Positions 45,697 through 54,532 of a stretch of 54,532 nucleotides of DNA are shown here, in pieces. Each line of letters starts with the position of its first letter. Positions within the stretch are counted from its first letter, which is position 1. The notes below the pieces were generated by a model that saw only the letters and a program-made list of their open reading frames with translations, made no database searches and had not been told where the DNA came from. The stretch is taken from the NCBI GenBank assembly GCA_000729835.1, contig JFHB01000203.1:1-54532 (forward strand), given 5' to 3'. A program made the position numbers and the translations under genes. This DNA comes from Atkinsonella hypoxylon (Eukaryota > Ascomycota > Sordariomycetes > Hypocreales > Clavicipitaceae).

Positions 45697-46991
45697 CTAG
45701 GCGCTAGGGGCAGCAGTCTCCTGTACTCCAGGAGTTTTGCCGATGGCGACATCATGCTGGCTCGAGCTTCCGCTGTGCGAATTGACAGGAACCGCTTCCT
45801 TGGCTTTCATGAACGGGTAGTGGCCCTTCATCTCCCTGAATCGCATCACGATGAAGCCAGCCATGACGAAAGCCCAGTACACGTTATATGCAATGACAGA
45901 CCCATACGTAGCAGAGTTCTGCCAGCCGAGAATGGCGTTGAAGACGCCCCATCCGCCGTCGTTGGTCGCAGTAGGTGAGCAGCACTGTGAATAAAAAGTC
46001 AGCTATGCTGCAAAATACATTTGGCTACCTAGGCAAGACTTACGTTGACATGCCAAACACTCTTGTCGATGTCGTACGATCCCGGCCCGCTGCCTGTCTC
46101 GGAAGCATCGCCGCCGATGGCATTATTCCACTGTTGGGCCTCGAGATGCCACACGCCGCGGGAGAATAAACCGGCAGCGACCAGGTACAAGAGACAGGTC
46201 GAGGCGACGAGGAAAATTTGCAGTTTGGCAGTGGAACCGCCCCTTTCCAAACACGTCAGAAGCTCGTTCGTTACCAGACAGGGTCTTTTTTTTTTTTTTT
46301 TGTGGCTCAGCACTTGCTTAGCCAACGATGACTTACTTGTACAACACCCATCCGATGACGCCGCCTACGAGCAATCCTACGACAACAGGCAATGGTACAG
46401 CATAGGCAGGGGCTGAGAAAGTGACGCCTGCGACGAAGACGATGGCCTCGATGCCTTCACGAAGCACCGTAATAAAAGGCAGCACGAACATGGCGTACTT
46501 CTCCAGCCAGTGGGCCAGACAGCCTCGTGATCCCGTCTTGATGGGTGACTCGATCGCCTTGGCAAGCTTCACACGCCACTTTGCCTGCATCTTTCCGATG
46601 CGCAAAAGTGCGGCTCCCATGATGGTGATGATGACGGCAGCGAAGAGGCAGAAGACGCCTTCGTAATAGTTCTCCTTATTGTCCCAGGAATTGGACCCGA
46701 CGGTGTAGAAAACAGCAATAATTGCAGCCGCGACGATCATGCAAACCGTCAAGCCAGCGGCTACGCCGAGCCAGACCTGGTTTCACAGTCTCAGTAATGT
46801 CACGCAGCTGGTCTGGAAACGTCAATGCCTCTCACCTGGCGTCGTAGGGCCTTGTACGTCTTGACATCGCGATCCGGCCCGTCGAGGGTTTGCTTGAGAA
46901 AAGCAAGCAACACGGAAACTATAATGACCGTTTCCAACGTCTCTCGAAAGACGACGAGGAAGACGGGTACTGAAAAGACATCCTTGGCCAT
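45697..46991 (-). CDS. ftr1: High-affinity iron permease Ftr1
   Basis: Plasma-membrane ferric permease of the reductive iron-assimilation system, working in complex with a Fet3 multicopper oxidase. Proposed exons on the complement are 46836-46991, 46337-46776, 46044-46242 and 45697-45984 (360 aa). The two essential REXLE-type iron motifs are present: RETLE (16-20) in the first span and REGIE (158-162). About seven hydrophobic segments are visible, with a cytosolic tail after RFREMKGHYPF that is Ser/Gln-rich. Introns are 57-94 bp. The third has a poly-A run and an unusual GGAAAG acceptor. The head-to-head neighbour is fet3. The start is the ATG at 46991; a longer frame uses only GTG. Confidence 0.95.
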
Positions 46992-47238
46992 GTTGGATCT
47001 GTATCTGAGCACAGAAACTGCACGTCCAACGCGAGAACAGGAAAGAAAGAAAGGACGTGTTCTGCGGCAATCTCAACAGTACAAACTGTGAAGGGAACAA
47101 TTAAATGCTGCTCTCGTCAAGACCGCCAAGCGCAACGGCAACAGTAGCCCTTTTGGGAAGAGTACTGAGTGAATGGATGCCGCTGGGGATCCAAGCTGGC
47201 AGACACTATTGCTGAGACTGGGGTCTGGGCAGAATCGG

Positions 47239-47247
47239 ATCAGATAA
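47239..47247 (+). promoter_or_regulatory. Iron-GATA site ATCAGATAA, ftr1 side
   Basis: Perfect match to ATCWGATAA, the site of SreA/SRE/Urbs1-type GATA repressors that silence iron uptake when iron is plentiful. It lies 248 bp from the ftr1 ATG. Confidence 0.75.
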
Positions 47248-48210
47248 AAATCAGGCCGATGGGGATTGATAAACGATAAATGGCGCATCAAGCCACATGA
47301 TAAACTAGACAGGGTGGTTCCGCCTCGACCCTTCGCTACCTAAGTTGACCTTTTTCCGCTACTAATGGAAATTCAATTATACCAGGGATCCCACACCCCC
47401 AAGCACTTGGTGATTTTCTCAGCTTCCTATGCTGTCGGTTAGCATGACACGCCACTCGGCAAAATCATGCCGATATGGTGGAGGTAGCGAATGGTCCTTT
47501 TTTTTTTGCCACCTGATTATGTGTTGGGATCAACCTCATTCAGGAATGAATCTGTCGCAGCATCTCCAGGTGAGCTCAGGAGTGCGCTTCGCTTCGAAGT
47601 GATATGACCTTCCAAGTCGGGGCTATACTGAAGATGCGGCAGCTCAATCTCGCAATAACAGCAGAACTCTCTTTGATTCAGCCAACATTGTACACTTGTT
47701 TCATCCTAGAATGGCGGGGTGTCCGGATGTGACGCCAAAGGGCCAAACATGTTCTCGAAGCGGGGATCGTAAATCATTTCTCGGACTAAAGGGTTAAGCA
47801 TGACAGCATGAGTAAACTGTCGCCGGAGCACCGAGAAGCATTAATCTCCTCTTCGTGGGCGACCGGAGCAGGCGAGCGGGGGACTCCTGGACTGCCGCTC
47901 CCTCCTGGCGGACCATCACCATGGTTTCTTTGATCAGAACGACGGCGACCAACTTCTCCATCGACTCCTCCTCCCTGGCCATTTTCGTCGTTGTGGCACG
48001 CAGCCGCCCCCGGCCCGCCGTTAGACGTCGGATTGGCGAGTGCTGATTGGATGTGGCGTTGTTTCCAGCAGCCAAAATGACGCCGAGGGCGTCCCACCTA
48101 GCGAAAGAAATTTCTTCCCTTATCCTTGTTGTTGGATTGTCGGATGGGCTTGCGACGGCCTGATTGACTGATTGACTGATTGATAACCTTAGCTGAATGT
48201 GCGTCGACCC

Positions 48211-48219
48211 ATCTGATAA
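48211..48219 (+). promoter_or_regulatory. Iron-GATA site ATCTGATAA, fet3 side
   Basis: A second perfect ATCWGATAA match, 224 bp before the fet3 ATG counted from the end of the site. Its placement mirrors the ftr1-side site. Confidence 0.75.
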
Positions 48220-48442
48220 GCGGATCTTCAGCATAGTGGGCTAGTTGTGGGCGAGGCTGGAGCCTTAAGTGAAGGAAGGTGCAACCAGCCCTTTCCCCTC
48301 TACAAAGTCCCAAACGAGATAAACAGGCTCCAGACATACATTGTGAGCCGTTTTCTTTGAGCAGGTTTCGCCTCATCTGCTTTCTCTCCCCACAGTCGGT
48401 AAACGGTATTCGCCACGCTTGAGCAGGTTTCCCAAGACTTGT

Positions 48443-50483
48443 ATGGCGGGCTTTGCGCGTCTAACAGCCATATTGGCTGCGTCTATAAGCTTGGCGGCCG
48501 CTGCAACGATCAACCACGACTTCAACGTCACTTGGGTGCGAGCCAATCCTGACGGCGCCTTTGAGCGGCCAGTTATTGGTATCAATGGGAAATGGCCGAT
48601 CCCCACCATTGAATGCAACGTTGGTGACCGCATAGTCATCAAGTTGAACAATCAACTCGGCAATGAATCGACTTCACTACATTTCCACGGTCTGTTCCAG
48701 AATGGAACAAATGAAATGGATGGCCCAGTGGGCGTGACGCAATGTGCGGTACCCCCTGGCAGCTCATTCACCTACAATTTTACGGTAAGCTATATCCATT
48801 TTCAAAGATGGCAGATATGCTATAACAATATTCGCATCACTCACATGGTTTCTGCTCAGATCAACCAACCCGGGACATACTGGTATCATTCCCACAATGA
48901 TGGCCAGTATCCCGATGGTCTTCGCGGGCCTGTCATTGTACATGATCCGGAATTTCCGTATAAGAAAGAGGTAGACGAAGAGTTGGTTATCACTCTTTCG
49001 GACTGGTATCATGCTGAAGTGCCGGATCTCATACCACAGTTTTTGAGCAAGACCAACCCGACGGGCGCAGAGCCTGTCCCAAATGCCGCCCTTATCAATG
49101 ACACACAGAACCTGACTGTCTCCGTTCAACCTGGCAAAACATACCTTTTCCGCGTGATCAATATCGGTGCATTCGCAGGCCAGTACTTGTGGTTCGAGGG
49201 CCACAAGATGCGCATTGTCGAGGTGGACGGCGTGTACACCAAGGCTGCTGAAGCCGACATGGTTTATTTGAGTGCCGCTCAGCGCGTCTGCTTTCTCTTG
49301 ACAACGAAGAACGAGACAAATGCCAATTATGCTTTTGTGGCGAGCATGGACACGGTATGACATCAAACCTTTGCGAAAGGAAAGATGCTGGCAGCACCAC
49401 CACCACCATCATCATCATCACCATCACCATCAGCATGATACTAACGTAGATTTCCTTGAAACAGTCTCTTTTCGATAAGGTTCCTACAGACTTGAATTAC
49501 AACTCAACTGGCTGGCTTAGCTACGACAAATCCAAGAGCTTCCCCGATCCAGCCTTGGTTTATGAGTTTAACCCTTTTGACGATATTACTCTGGAGTCGT
49601 ATGACGGCATGGAGCTTTTGTCCGAACCAAATCACAACGTCGAGCTCGACGTCATCATGCGCGATCTTAGCGACGGAGCTAACTATGCCTTCTTCAACAA
49701 CATCACCTATAAGTCTCCCAAAGTTCCTACGCTCTATAGCGTGCTTAGCGCAGGCGATAAGGCGACTGACCCCACCGTATATGGGGAGTATACTCATCCG
49801 TTTGTGTTGAAGAAGAATGAGATTGTACAGATTGTTGTCAACAACCTCGATACTGGCCGCCATCCGTTTCATCTGCACGGTCACAATTTTCAAGCCCTCT
49901 ATCGATCCAACAAATCTGCTGGAACATGGGAAGATGGCGGTGGGGCCACGGGAAAGACGTTCCCCAAGGTACCCATGAGACGAGATACCATGGTTGTCTA
50001 CCCTACCGGTAACATGGTTTTACGATTCAGGGCTGACAACCCTGGTGTTTGGCTTTTCCACTGTCACATTGAGTGGCACGTCATTTCGGGTCTCGTAGCC
50101 ACCTTTGTCGAAGCGCCTACAGAGCTGCAAAAGTCTGTCTCTATCCCTGCAAACCACCTTGAAGCGTGCAGAGCAAGACATGTCCCTACAGAAGGAAATG
50201 CGGCCGGCAACACCAAAGATTTGCTCGACTTGTCGGGCCAAAACGCGCCACCTGATCCGCTCCCTAGCGGGTAAGTTTACCTTCCTCTGAGGATTGTTTC
50301 GTTCTCCTCTGATGACTAACCGCTGCTCGTAGTTTCACCGCCCGTGGTATCGTAGCTCTCGTATTCAGTTGTATCACAGGCATACTGGGTGTCTGCGTGG
50401 TGGCTTGGTATGGCATGTCGCAGCCTGCCGACGAGGCACCCAGGGCTGTGGCAGCGCTTGTGCAAGAAGCTCAAGTCTCTTAA
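48443..50483 (+). CDS. fet3: Fet3-type ferroxidase (multicopper oxidase)
   Basis: Oxidises ferrous iron at the cell surface and passes it to Ftr1. Proposed exons are 48443-48784, 48860-49354, 49465-50270 and 50333-50483 (597 aa). A signal peptide (1-21) leads into three cupredoxin domains with the copper motifs LHFHG (H80, H82), WYHSH (H124, H126), HPFHLHGH and HCHIEWH. The residues that in yeast Fet3 bind iron and pass electrons are all present: E185 in NPTGAEP, D283 in LFDKVP and D408 in NLDTG. This supports a true ferroxidase rather than a laccase. A single C-terminal membrane span (about 553-574) and a short tail give the type I topology that pairs with Ftr1. Several NxT/S sites are visible. 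Intron 2 contains a CAC/CAT repeat. Confidence 0.96.
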
Positions 50484-51349
50484 TCGGAGGGCAAGCCAAA
50501 GCACAACGGAAGTGCCACGGCAACTGAGGCGCGTGGGCCTATAGAAAAGGACGTCGATATCCTACCATTTGCCACAGAGATTTAATTGGAACTTTGCATA
50601 GAAGAAGAATCCTTTATCAGGGACACGAATTCGTCATGTGCCATGTTCTTGCCAAACATCGCACAACGTCTGTCTGGCCCTCATCCCACGTCCATTGCGT
50701 ATTCACTCTCAAACTCACATTACTAGCCAAGTCCAAGCAATTTTTTCAGATTCGAGAGTCAAAGCTCAACAAAGCGAGAGACTAGCCCTCCTAATTAAAA
50801 AGTGTAAATCTGACCCAGTAACCCACCCACGTAGATTCAGACACAAGGATGGGGGCGGTACATGCATCATGCCTCAAGTTGGAACTGCAGGACAAGATCC
50901 AATCTTTTAGTCCTGGAAAGACGCGTTCCTTGTCCCTTGTCCCTTGTCTGTTTCCACAATGACAAGACAAAACCGCCTTGGGTCGTCTTTTCCTTCCTAT
51001 GGGTTACCATCGTCCATGCCGTGCCATCTCCTCCAAGGTTCATTCCCAGACGCCATTTAATGCTTTTTTGAAAAGGATTAGTGGTGAATGCACGGTGGCA
51101 TTACCTAAAGAAAGTAGGAACTACCCGTGATCGAACGAGTAGATTGCAACAAAAATGATGAGGCCCCCCCCCCCCCCTCTTTTATTTCCCTTTTGCAAGA
51201 GGAGGCTCATTTACAGTGCTTTGAATCAAAAGGCAAGAATTTTGTAATCCTCGCGTTGCCAAATAGAGTGGTACCAGTGGAATATTGGTATCTTGGTCCG
51301 AAGGAGTTGCATTTCGAATCGACGCCTGCGCCAGGTCTTGGAGTGGTCC
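50484..51349. other. Convergent 3' intergenic region, 866 bp
   Basis: Between the stops of fet3 and PI synthase. A C-run lies at 51165-51177. No coding signal recognised. Confidence 0.6.
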
Positions 51350-52498
51350 CTACACTCGCTTGGCCTTGGACTTGCGTGGAAGACCCGCCTCTTTTCGCAT
51401 TCTGACGTCCACCTCGGCAAGCCAGTTGCTTGCATTGTAGAGCTGCACCCCGTTGATGATCTGCTTGACTACCATAAAGGGCAGGCTGATGCCGGCGATG
51501 AGCCAAGGACCCAACGAGTCCATCTTGTTCGTGCGGGCAATTTCTAGCGCAGCCGCGCTGAAAGGGTCGGGGAACATTTGTCGGAGCAGGGACGTGTTAA
51601 CGGGTGCGCCGGGGTTGATGTGACCGCCGCTGGTTTCCTCGACGCTCTTGAGCAGGTGGGGAGATAGCCAAGGCGACGAGAAGGCGAGCAGATAGAGACC
51701 GATGAAGAATAGCTCATTAAGAGCGCAGAGGGTAAAAAGGATAGCCTGTAGGTTTTGGGCAATACATTAGCATTTGCTGCGGGACAGCTCGCCAAATCGC
51801 AGACGGGTCGAGCGGGAAACCGGCAGTAAATACCTTGTTGGTGTAGTAAAGGTTCAGCAGCCAGTTCTGGCTCTTGTCAATGTTCTTGTGGCTAGAATCG
51901 GAGCCACCGACCACAAGTGTGGCATACATGTGCATGTAATGACTGGCAAAATCAAGGGCGATCAAGCCTTGGAATAGAATAGCCCATCGGGGGAAAGCAG
52001 ACGACAAGAATACAAGAAGGCATGAAGTTGTGCAGCGATCCGTCACCATGTCGAGGACAGCGCCAAAACGCGTCGACTGTTCGAAAACTCGGGCGGCGTA
52101 GCCATCAAAGGCATCAAGTAGACACGAAATGCTATACAGCACGGAGCAGGTTCGCGGGTGGACGGGCATGTAATATAACGAGGCGATGGCAAGCACGATG
52201 CGAATGTACCCTGATGTTTCGATTAGCTTGCCACGGTAGTTTATTGGGGAGAGGAAACCCGAAAAAAAAAAAAAAGAAAGAAAGACTGAGCTAAGTGTTG
52301 GCGATTCTTTTCGAGCATACCAATGATATTCGGCCAGAAGAGAAAGATGTTTTCTGTTACTTCTGTGTCTGAATGTTCCGCGACATGGTTGGCAGACCCG
52401 TTCCCGTTCATCAAGATGGTTTGCTGTTCATCGTCGGACTCTGCAGCCGCAGCTTCGCGCAGCTTGGCAGACTTTCGTCGGGTCTGGCGGGTAGACAT
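51350..52498 (-). CDS. pis1: CDP-diacylglycerol--inositol 3-phosphatidyltransferase (PI synthase)
   Basis: Makes phosphatidylinositol from CDP-DAG and myo-inositol in the ER membrane; essential in yeast. Proposed exons on the complement are 52321-52498, 51834-52210 and 51350-51745 (316 aa). The CDP-alcohol phosphatidyltransferase signature DGx2ARx8Gx3Dx3D is complete: D95, G96, A99, R100, G109, D113 and D117. The motif neighbourhood (LLDAFDGYAAR, RFGAVLDMVTDR) and SQNWLLNLYY are specific to PI synthases. The protein is longer than yeast Pis1 (220 aa): an acidic hydrophilic N-terminus of about 50 residues and a C-terminal insert (SVEETSGGHINPGAP) before the last span are usual in filamentous fungi. 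Intron 1 holds a poly-A run. Confidence 0.95.
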
Positions 52499-54262
52499 GT
52501 TGGATGAGCGTAGTTGTGATGTGACGGAGGAAGTCAAGTCGTGCGATATATCACAGTCGAGCTGCCGAATGTAATGGCGGCAGAGTTAGATTTGCGCGCG
52601 CGACCGAGTAAGCCGAAAGGGGCGCCGAGATGCGTGGTGGTGACGACGCGCTGACAGACAACCGGCTAGAGTAGCGAGTTGCAGCAAGAGGACAAATTTT
52701 TTTTCTTTAAGCACACAAATGACTTTAGTGTCAAAAAAAGATCAGCTTCAAATAGAGAAATAGAGAAGAAGAGAACAGACAGAGTGCAATGAGCGGATGG
52801 AAGGAAGCAGGCTGTGAGGGGAAAGCTAAGGAAAGTTTATAGATTGATAGCTGCGTGCTGCCTGGGCCGTACCTTCCCACGCTTTCCCTCCCCTTCTAGA
52901 TGGCCCCGGTTTTTTATTTCTCAGGCTCTCTCCTTTCTGTGGCTTTGCGCTACATCGGATTCAGGTCTTCGAAGGACTTCTTTTTTTTTTCCTCCTGAAA
53001 GAAGCAATTTGATGATTTCTTTACTTATTAACAACCGTCAACATGCTTCAATACGTGTCGATTGTCGCATGCGAACCGAGGCTAATGCTTACCCAGTAAA
53101 ACCAGGCATTCTGCCTCGCAACATCCAATATGAATGATTATGATTGGTTCTAGCTCGCTTGGCCGTGGATACCCTTGATGTGTAAGTAAGTTACTCCGTA
53201 GGTACCTAGGTATTTTAGGTTAAGCTAGCGATGTCCATGAACTTGGGCATCGCGACACCAATCAACTTAGCCATGCACGCAAACCATCCCCTGCGCGCCA
53301 CGATACAGTTGTAGTGGACAAGCACCTATCAGTAATGGATAGACGTCTGAATGGAAATCCTACCAGATACACGCGAGAAATTGGCCCACACCTCGGCCCC
53401 GATCAGCGTCCGTTTGCGCAAATTGCCGCACCTGCCTTGCTCTGGAGTTGAAACAGGCGCTACAAAGCTGACGCGCCTTGTTGTAAAGCGTTGGTGGGAC
53501 TCTCGATTAGTTATGTTGTACCACGACAGTGCACGTGTATTGCCGCTGCCGAGGTAAAAGACTCCTGATGTTCACCGAATGGGTTGTGGCGTAACTAGTT
53601 ATTCCGTAGATAATCAGAATGGGGACCTACGCATTTTTATCATCCTGCTCATTGGTCACTGATGACGAAACATGACGCCAATTTGTTGGCTGTCAGTCAT
53701 AGTTATGTGGAATTTACTAACTATGTGCCTTGCACACGCCGAGTCCTCCAGTCTGCTTCCATTCGCTCGAAAGGTTTCGGGTGACATTGTTCTGCGCAGG
53801 CGTACGGAGCAGACGACTGTGAGGGTATCGACGCCATGGCCCGTTCGGCAAACGGGACATGGATGGAATCCGGGGCAATGCGGGGATCGATACCTTCCTT
53901 GCTTGTCTAGGGGGTTCCCATCGGTCTTGCGTCGAACCAAGGATTGGGGATGAACGGCGTTGCCGACGATGCAGTCCGTCGTAGTAAATTCAGCCGGACA
54001 TGACGATCTTGGAGCACCTCATATTTGCGATTGTAATATATGCAAGCTGGCTCTGAATGGGAGCAACGAATAGAGTTGCCATGGATCTGCATGCGTCCTA
54101 TCGAGCCACGCCGCCCGGCGGCTTGCTCTTCGTCTTGGCTAACTAGGTAGTTATGTATATTCCGTCGAATGGCCATGGAGCCATTAGTACGCCACAAGCC
54201 ACACGCCAAAAGAAAGGAAAAGGAAATAGTTGGCTCAGAGGCCAGAACAAACGGGCTAGTGT
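52499..54262. other. Intergenic, about 1.76 kb, no gene seen
   Basis: Promoter and leader of pis1, then sequence without recognisable genes. Contains T-runs (52695-52704, 52980-52991), an exact TACTCCGTA at 53192-53200 followed at once by GGTACCTAGGTA, and frames lacking motifs. Confidence 0.6.
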
Positions 54263-54463
54263 GGGTGTACAGTAAATCTCAGGTCCAGCGTATGTGTAGA
54301 TTGGTCCAGAGTGGAGCCAGAGCGGGTGTAGATTTAGGCAGAATAGCATATGCTCAGCATATACTGAGCATATACTGAGCATACAGTATTAATTTCTAAG
54401 CAAGAGATCTAGAGTGCATTTCTATAGCACTATACTACTAGATATTAGTGCACTATACCACTA
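54263..54463. repeat. Right arm of the 201-bp inverted repeat bounding the window
   Basis: Reverse complement of 28-228 with five transition differences. The outer end runs straight into a tandem array, of which the left end shows only about one unit. Confidence 0.9.
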
Positions 54464-54532
54464 GATATATATTAGTGCACTATACCACTAGATATTAGTG
54501 CATATACCACTAGATATTAGTGCATATACCAC
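54431..54532. repeat. Tandem array of 22-27-bp units at the right end
   Basis: Units start at 54431 (23 bp), 54454 (27 bp), 54481 (22 bp) and 54503 (22 bp), with a partial fifth unit cut by the window end. The core of each is TATACCACTAGATATTAGTGCA, here split as TATACCACTAGA plus TATTAGTGCA. Junctions between the first units create the palindrome TAGTGCACTA. Confidence 0.9.

Larger units (their letters stand above)
46992..48442. promoter_or_regulatory. Bidirectional ftr1-fet3 promoter, 1.45 kb
   Basis: Besides the two full iron-GATA sites listed separately it has shorter GATAA words near ftr1 (TGATAA at 47267 and 47298, CGATAA at 47274) and near fet3 (TGATAA at 48181, AGATAA at 48317). Two CCAAT boxes on the minus strand (48032-48036, 48046-48050) could bind the CCAAT-binding/HapX complex. 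A TGATTGAC repeat lies at 48160-48180 and a T-run at 47498-47507. No gene seen. Confidence 0.65.

Noticed and set aside
48764..49366. 200-codon frame antisense to fet3
   Set aside because: Shadow of the multicopper oxidase exon; includes an intron of fet3 and has no motifs.
1..54532. Whole window as a Starship-type or other giant transposon because of its inverted-repeat ends
   Set aside because: No tyrosine-recombinase captain, transposase or cargo signature; the interval holds single-copy housekeeping genes (rnr1, rlp24, pis1, chl4).

Overview
The window is nuclear DNA of a filamentous ascomycete, most likely a sordariomycete and possibly in or near the Hypocreales. The evidence is short introns (about 57-110 bp, GTAAGT or GTACGT donors, CTAAC-type branch sites), a HET-C incompatibility gene, a paired FTR1/FET3 iron-uptake locus and Pezizomycotina-type proteins. 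I see no rRNA, tRNA, CRISPR array, tyrosine-recombinase 'captain' or transposase. Exon joins were worked out by hand and checked for reading phase; none was tested against transcripts.

Layout. (1) 1-5.5 kb is a gene desert that opens with one arm of a 201-bp inverted repeat. (2) 5.5-12.4 kb is compact and housekeeping: ribonucleotide reductase large subunit (-), a TatD nuclease (+) on the other side of a shared promoter with an MluI cell-cycle box, and the kinetochore protein Chl4/CENP-N (-). (3) 12.4-17.4 kb is a second desert with short repeats and a broken fragment of a short-chain dehydrogenase. (4) 17.4-32.5 kb holds a CYS3/MetR/Zip1-type bZIP factor, a small probable mitochondrial protein, an eight-exon PLP aminotransferase, the ribosome-assembly factor RLP24, a fungal coiled-coil protein of unknown function and an RBM39/Rsd1-type splicing factor. 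(5) 33.2-40.8 kb holds fatty-acid 2-hydroxylase (scs7), het-c and a probably mitochondrial PP2C (ptc6). (6) 40.8-45.6 kb is accessory-looking: a telomere-like tract and tandem arrays, an ORF broken by an in-frame TAG, a metallophosphoesterase, and a BTB-like gene whose two halves do not join with a normal intron. (7) 45.7-52.5 kb is the reductive iron-assimilation pair ftr1 (-) and fet3 (+), transcribed divergently from a 1.45-kb promoter with two perfect ATCWGATAA iron-GATA sites, followed by PI synthase (-). (8) 52.5-54.5 kb is intergenic and closes with the second inverted-repeat arm and a tandem array.

Ftr1 and Fet3 form one complex in which the oxidase feeds ferric iron to the permease. 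RNR1, RLP24, PIS1 and CHL4 are core functions expected in single copy, so the interval looks like ordinary chromosome between two inverted copies of a dispersed repeat rather than a giant mobile element. I found no clearly new multi-gene system. The observations most worth following are the inverted repeat bounding the window, a 9-mer (TACGGAGTA) strongly over-represented between genes, the near-symmetric iron-GATA sites, and the broken genes at 41.7-45.5 kb.
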